From CAZBSE01 sp964561115 (GTDB lineage: Bacteria; Actinomycetota; Humimicrobiia; Humimicrobiales; Humimicrobiaceae): a DNA stretch of 27,136 bases. The first letter of the stretch is position 1. Every line of letters begins with the position of its first letter. Below, piece by piece: positions 23,192 to 27,136 of the stretch. The notes under the pieces are model-generated. The model did not search any database. It had not been told where the DNA came from and saw nothing but the letters and a program-made list of their open reading frames with translations. Made by a program: the position numbers and the translations under genes. The stretch spans positions 1-27,136 of the forward strand of contig CAZLOE010000014.1 in assembly GCA_964561115.1 (NCBI GenBank), in the 5' to 3' direction.

Positions 23192-24256
23192 TTAAATATT
23201 AGTTATATCAAAAGGGGTTATTATATCAAAGACAAAACCTATTATTAGAATGGATACCAGGATAAATATACCTATGGAATTGAATATCTCAAAAACTTTT
23301 TTGGGAACAGGTTTTTTCCTTATGGATTCCACTGCTACCAACACAATATTTCCTCCGTCCAGGGGAAGAATCGGAAGCAGATTTCCAAAACCCAGCATAA
23401 TAGAAACCAGCGCAACAAAAAAAATAAAATCTTGAAAACCCAATTTTACCGACTGCTGAAATATACTCACTACCCCTACCGGTGAAACAGGCCTTGCTTC
23501 ACTGAATGAAATCTCACCCCTGAAAAGCATTCCGATTGCTTTTACAAAAAAGACACATACATCCCACAATATCTTAAAACTCTCTTTTACTATTTCAGAA
23601 AAACCAAGTCTTTCCTTAACATAAAGGGGGCTTATTCCTAGAAACCCCTGACCTTCCAAATTTTCCAGTTCTGCTTCCAGCTCCATCTCTTCTCCATCAC
23701 GGATAATAGTATAGGTCACTTCCTCGCCGGGGTATTCTTTGGTCATAGTTGAAAAGTCATCCCAGCTTTCAATCTTTCTGCCGTTTAAAGCAATAACATC
23801 ATCCCCTTCTTCAAAACCGCTTAAATCTGCAGGTGAATCTGGCTGAATATACTCAATAGTGGTGCTGGGTGCCATTACGCCCATACTTAAAAAAATCATT
23901 ATCAATATTACGGCAAAGACTATATTAAATCCTGATCCGCTTACGCATACTAAAAACTTTTTAAAAAAAGACTTATTATGAAAAGCTTTTTCTTCCATAC
24001 CGGCAGGCACGGCCTCACTTCTATCCATTCCCAGTAATTTATTATATCCTCCTACCGGTATGGCGCTTATGCCGTAAGAAGTGCCGCTCTTTGATTTGAT
24101 CTTAAAAATCTTGGGTCCAATACCGATAAAAAACTCTTCAACATATATCCCGCTTGCTTTTGCTGCTAAGAAGTGCCCGAACTCATGAACTACTATAATC
24201 AATGACAATCCTATTATCGCAAGGATATATTGAAAAATAGTGATCATTACTTGCAT
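23192..24256 (-). CDS. rseP: Site-2 membrane zinc protease RseP/RasP
   Basis: This intramembrane protease cuts anti-sigma factors and signal-peptide remnants within the membrane. The 354-residue protein has HEFGH at residues 24-28 in the first membrane helix. A second helix is at about 101-125. A single PDZ domain (about 130-200, 'SPADLSGFEEGDDVIALNGRKI' region) follows, then 'GNLLPILPLDGG' at 291-302, whose D300 is the third zinc ligand, and a last helix near the C-terminus. One PDZ and this length fit the Gram-positive type. It follows uppS by 6 bases, with cdsA and dxr absent between them. Confidence 0.96.
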   Translation of the reverse strand: MQVMITIFQYILAIIGLSLIIVVHEFGHFLAAKASGIYVEEFFIGIGPKIFKIKSKSGTSYGISAIPVGGYNKLLGMDRSEAVPAGMEEKAFHNKSFFKKFLVCVSGSGFNIVFAVILIMIFLSMGVMAPSTTIEYIQPDSPADLSGFEEGDDVIALNGRKIESWDDFSTMTKEYPGEEVTYTIIRDGEEMELEAELENLEGQGFLGISPLYVKERLGFSEIVKESFKILWDVCVFFVKAIGMLFRGEISFSEARPVSPVGVVSIFQQSVKLGFQDFIFFVALVSIMLGFGNLLPILPLDGGNIVLVAVESIRKKPVPKKVFEIFNSIGIFILVSILIIGFVFDIITPFDITNI

Positions 24257-24262
24257 AAGAAA

Positions 24263-25024
24263 TCACAACCTGCCAAATCTCCTGTTTCTTTTCTGGTAAT
24301 AATAAACTGCTTTTAAAAGCTCTTTTTCCTTGAAATCCGGCCAGAGTGTCTTTGTAAAATAAAATTCAGTATATGCTATCTGCCACAGTAGAAAATTGCT
24401 TACTCTGTACTCGCCGCTGGTCCTTATCAATAGATCAGGGTCAGGACAACCCTGTGTAAGCAGATATTCCGAAAAAATCTTTTCATCCAGCTTCTCGATG
24501 TCTATATCATTTTTTTTAGCTGCTCTGCACACATTTTTAACCGCACTTATTATTTCCTTTCTTGAGCCGTAATTAAAAGCAATATTAAAAAAAAGCTTTT
24601 TATTCTTACTGGTTTTCTTTTCTGCATTTTTAAAAGCTTCAAGCACTTTTGGAGGGATTGTCTTTCTCTCTCCGATCAATGATACTCTTACACCTCTTTT
24701 ATGCAGCTCCTCGAGTTCATTTTTTAATGATTCCAAAAACAGGTTTAATAGAAAATTGACTTCATCCTGCGGCCTCTGCCAGTTTTCACTTGAAAATGAA
24801 TAGACTGTTAAGAACTTTACACCCAGTTCCAGGCATGTATTTACAACCTCTCTCAGAGCCTCTACTCCCGCATTATGACCTGCAGATCGCGGCAGTTTTT
24901 TCCTGGCTGCCCACCTGCCGTTTCCATCCATTATAATTGCTATATGCTCGGGTAGGCTGTTTTTTTTTAACTCTTTAATATTTGGAACTCTTACTGGAGA
25001 AAAAAAAGAAGAAAATAAACCCAA
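24263..25024 (-). CDS. uppS: Isoprenyl transferase (undecaprenyl diphosphate synthase)
   Basis: UppS is a cis-prenyltransferase that builds the C55 lipid carrier for cell-wall synthesis. The 253-residue protein carries 'IAIIMDGNGRWA' (28-39, catalytic D33), 'VYSFSSENWQRP' and 'DPDLLIRTSGEYRVSNFLLWQIAYTEFYF' in outline. The last motif ends with the usual aromatic and acidic residues. The start is TTG at 25024, shortly after the frr stop. Confidence 0.96.
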   Translation of the reverse strand: MGLFSSFFSPVRVPNIKELKKNSLPEHIAIIMDGNGRWAARKKLPRSAGHNAGVEALREVVNTCLELGVKFLTVYSFSSENWQRPQDEVNFLLNLFLESLKNELEELHKRGVRVSLIGERKTIPPKVLEAFKNAEKKTSKNKKLFFNIAFNYGSRKEIISAVKNVCRAAKKNDIDIEKLDEKIFSEYLLTQGCPDPDLLIRTSGEYRVSNFLLWQIAYTEFYFTKTLWPDFKEKELLKAVYYYQKRNRRFGRL

Positions 25025-25034
25025 TACTTCTTAC

Positions 25035-25592
25035 CTACACTTCCATAATCTCTTTTTCTTTCTGATCAAGAGAACTATTGATTTTCTCTATAAATTCATC
25101 GGTTAATTCCTGGACTTCCTTTTGAGACTTTATAAGATCGTCTTCAGTTATCACGCTGTCACTTTCCAGTTTTTTAAATTCATCATTTATTTCTCTTCTG
25201 ATATTTCTAATGGCTACTCTTCCGTCTTCTGCAATCTTTTTGACCAATTTTACCAGTTCTATTCTTCTTTCCTCATTTAAAGCCGGTATATTCAACCGGA
25301 TGACTTTTCCATCATTGGAAGGATTTATTCCCAGGTCAGATTTGATTATCTGCGTTTCTATTTCTTTTAAGAACTTCGGGTCGTAAGGAGAGATAAGTAT
25401 AACCCTCGGTTCAGGTATGCTTATGTTAGACATATATTTTAGTAAGGTTTTGCTGCCGTAATAATCAATATAAATATTATCCAGTAGAGTTGCCGATGCC
25501 CTTCCGGTCCTAATGGTATTAAATTCGTGTTGAGTACTTTCAAGAGATTGATTCATCCTTTTTTTGGTCTCAACCATTAATTTGTCTTTCAT
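25035..25592 (-). CDS. frr: Ribosome recycling factor
   Basis: RRF, with EF-G, splits post-termination ribosomes. The 185-residue protein has 'FNTIRTGRASATLLDNIYIDYYG', 'ISIPEPRVILISPYD' and 'NDGKVIRLNIPALNEERR', the typical three-helix-bundle and hinge sequence. The start ATG has AGGAG embedded in the end of pyrH, three bases away, so the two genes are tightly coupled. Confidence 0.97.
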   Translation of the reverse strand: MKDKLMVETKKRMNQSLESTQHEFNTIRTGRASATLLDNIYIDYYGSKTLLKYMSNISIPEPRVILISPYDPKFLKEIETQIIKSDLGINPSNDGKVIRLNIPALNEERRIELVKLVKKIAEDGRVAIRNIRREINDEFKKLESDSVITEDDLIKSQKEVQELTDEFIEKINSSLDQKEKEIMEV

Positions 25593-25595
25593 CTT

Positions 25596-26315
25596 TCACT
25601 CCTTTGTGACTAAAGTTCCAATTTTTTTACCAATTATAACTCCCTTTATATTACCGGGCTTGGTAATATCAAAGACCACTATAGGTAAATTATTTTCCAT
25701 ACACAGAGACGTTGCCGTAGAATCAAGAACCCTCAGGTTCTTTTTTAAAACATCCAGGAAAGTCAGCCTGGTAAATTTTTTTGCATCCTTGAACTTTAAA
25801 GGATCCTTATCATATACACCGTCGACTTTTGTAGCTTTAAATATTATCTCAGCTTCTATCTCAAGTGCTCTCAAAGCAGCAGCTGTATCAGTAGTAAAAT
25901 AAGGATTACCGGTCCCACCGGCAAATATTACTACTCTTTTCTTTTCCAGGTGCCTGACTGCCCTTCTTCTTATAAATGGCTCAGCAATCTCTTTCATAGA
26001 TATGGCAGTTTGAACCCTGGTTATTATACCCATTCTTTCCAGTGCATTCTGCAGGCCTAGTGCATTCATTACTGTAGCCAGCATCCCAATATAATCTGCA
26101 GTAGTCCTGTCCATACCGTTTGCACTGGCAGTAACACCCCTCCAAAAATTTCCACCGCCTACAACTATCGCGACTTCAACACCAAGTTTCGTCACTTCTT
26201 TGATCTGGCTTGATATATTATTTATGACTCCCGGGTCTATACCATAGTCCAAATCACCGAGCAGCGCTTCGCCGCTTATTTTTAATAACACTCTGTTATA
26301 TTTTAATTCTTCCAT
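25596..26315 (-). CDS. pyrH: UMP kinase
   Basis: PyrH phosphorylates UMP to UDP and belongs to the amino-acid kinase fold, unlike eukaryotic UMP/CMP kinases. The 239-residue protein has 'LLKISGEAL' (11-18), 'GGGNFWRG' (53-60), 'DRTTADYIGMLATVMNAL' (69-86), and 'IFAGGTGNPYFTTDTAAALRA' in outline with 'VDGVYDKDP'. It sits between tsf and frr as in most bacteria. No good ribosome-binding site is visible before its ATG. Confidence 0.97.
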   Translation of the reverse strand: MEELKYNRVLLKISGEALLGDLDYGIDPGVINNISSQIKEVTKLGVEVAIVVGGGNFWRGVTASANGMDRTTADYIGMLATVMNALGLQNALERMGIITRVQTAISMKEIAEPFIRRRAVRHLEKKRVVIFAGGTGNPYFTTDTAAALRALEIEAEIIFKATKVDGVYDKDPLKFKDAKKFTRLTFLDVLKKNLRVLDSTATSLCMENNLPIVVFDITKPGNIKGVIIGKKIGTLVTKE

Positions 26316-26353
26316 TTATTTTATTTATTATATTTCAAACAGACATATAAATG

Positions 26354-26968
26354 CTACTCTTCCTGCCCCACATCTTTTTGTCCTACAACATATCTTACAA
26401 ACCTTTTGATCACTATATTCTCACCGATCTTTGCTATATTCTCTTTCACGAGGTCTCCTATATTTTTATCACTATCTTTTACAAACAGTTGCTCCAGCAG
26501 GCAATTTTCCTCATAATATTTTTTTAATTTGCCCTCCGCGATCTTTTCTACAATATTTTCGTGTTTGCCTTCATTTAAAGCCTGCTTTTTGTATAATTCT
26601 CTCTCTTTATCCAGAACATCTTTGGGAACATCCTCCTTTGAAATATATAATGGAGCCAATGCCGCAATATGAAGTGCAATATCATGGACCAGATTTTTAA
26701 ACATCTCATTTCTGGCCACAAAATCAGTTTCACAATTGACCTCCAGCAGCACTCCCACTTTAGATCCTGGATGTATATAACTGTGGATTATACCTTCTTT
26801 TGCAGCCCTTGAAGCTTTTTTTGAAGCCTGTACTAGCCCTTTTTCTTTTAAGATTTCCTCCGCTCTTGCCATATCCCCTTTACTTTCAACCAGAGCTTTC
26901 TTGCAGTCCATCATACCGGCGCTGCTTTTCTTACGTAACTTTTTTACTAAATCAGCATTTATCTCCAT
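26354..26968 (-). CDS. tsf: Translation elongation factor Ts
   Basis: EF-Ts exchanges GDP for GTP on EF-Tu. The 204-residue protein is of the short type with a single core subdomain, unlike the roughly 283-residue E. coli protein. The N-terminal UBA-like domain (1-45) has 'VKKLRKKSSAGMMDCKKALVES'. The EF-Tu contact motif TDFV is at 81-84 in 'EVNCETDFVARNEMF'. The start ATG has a strong AGGGAGG site 4 bases upstream. It lies 24 bases after the rpsB stop. Confidence 0.97.
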   Translation of the reverse strand: MEINADLVKKLRKKSSAGMMDCKKALVESKGDMARAEEILKEKGLVQASKKASRAAKEGIIHSYIHPGSKVGVLLEVNCETDFVARNEMFKNLVHDIALHIAALAPLYISKEDVPKDVLDKERELYKKQALNEGKHENIVEKIAEGKLKKYYEENCLLEQLFVKDSDKNIGDLVKENIAKIGENIVIKRFVRYVVGQKDVGQEE

Positions 26969-26992
26969 TATTCCTCCCTGTTATTTCTAAAC

Positions 26993-27136
26993 CTATGCTT
27001 TATTTCTTTTAGTATCTTTAGAAGTGCTTTTAGTCTTTTTCTCTCCGGACTTCTTCGCCTTTGGTTTTTTTACCGCGGGCTTCTTCTCTTCAGCCTTTTT
27101 AGCTTCAGTTTTTTTACCCTCGGACTTCTTTTCTTC
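26993..27136 (-). CDS. rpsB: 30S ribosomal protein S2, C-terminal tail (partial)
   Basis: An open frame enters from the right edge and ends at TAG 26995-26993, giving 47 residues, nearly half of them Lys with many Glu, Ala, Ser and Thr. The conserved S2 body is outside the window. The assignment rests on position directly before tsf, the near-invariant rpsB-tsf pair, and on the fact that S2 proteins often carry charged C-terminal extensions. No motif in this fragment proves it. Confidence 0.75.
   Translation of the reverse strand, partial: EEKKSEGKKTEAKKAEEKKPAVKKPKAKKSGEKKTKSTSKDTKRNKA

Overview
This is an AT-rich bacterial chromosome segment in which every gene I can support lies on the minus strand. 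It runs from the 3' end of rpsB at the right edge to the 5' part of a 16S rRNA gene at the left edge. All the protein families are core housekeeping genes. I see no prophage, insertion sequence, CRISPR array, defence island or other accessory module.

Reading in the direction of transcription, there are three blocks. (1) 27136-20787 is rpsB (tail only)-tsf-pyrH-frr-uppS-rseP-ispG-proS: the end of the small-subunit/elongation-factor operon running into undecaprenyl lipid carrier, site-2 protease, isoprenoid and Pro-tRNA synthesis genes. (2) 20777-11322 is recD2, then an intrinsic terminator and probable promoter, then nusA-infB-rbfA-nrnA-truB-ribF-rpsO, the classical translation/ribosome-maturation operon. 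(3) 11260-562 is pnp-M16 peptidase-dapB-(candidate 35-residue ORF)-dapA-ftsK-cinA-thpR-recA, followed by tandem rRNA promoters, a boxA element and the 16S gene. Most genes abut or overlap by a few bases, so long polycistronic transcripts are likely.

The gene order (rpsO-pnp-M16-dapB-dapA-ftsK-cinA-thpR-recA, and rseP-ispG-proS with no outer-membrane bamA/skp/lpx genes after rseP) is of the kind seen in monoderm-type Terrabacteria such as Actinobacteriota and Bacillota. The base composition and the slightly unusual 16S start suggest a little-sampled AT-rich lineage. That placement is inference; the 16S fragment should be used to settle it. Several genes usual in these clusters are absent: cdsA and dxr between uppS and rseP, rimP before nusA, ylxR between nusA and infB, and pgsA between ftsK and cinA.

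Points worth a second look are: truB is split by a one-base shortfall in a nine-base homopolymer; the M16 peptidase has an intact frame but no ATG/GTG/TTG before its active site; ProRS has lost the usual editing insertion but keeps a small Cys-rich remnant; a short hydrophobic ORF is stop-start coupled to dapB; and a terminator hairpin lies between a probable promoter and nusA. I did not find a convincing undescribed multi-gene system here.
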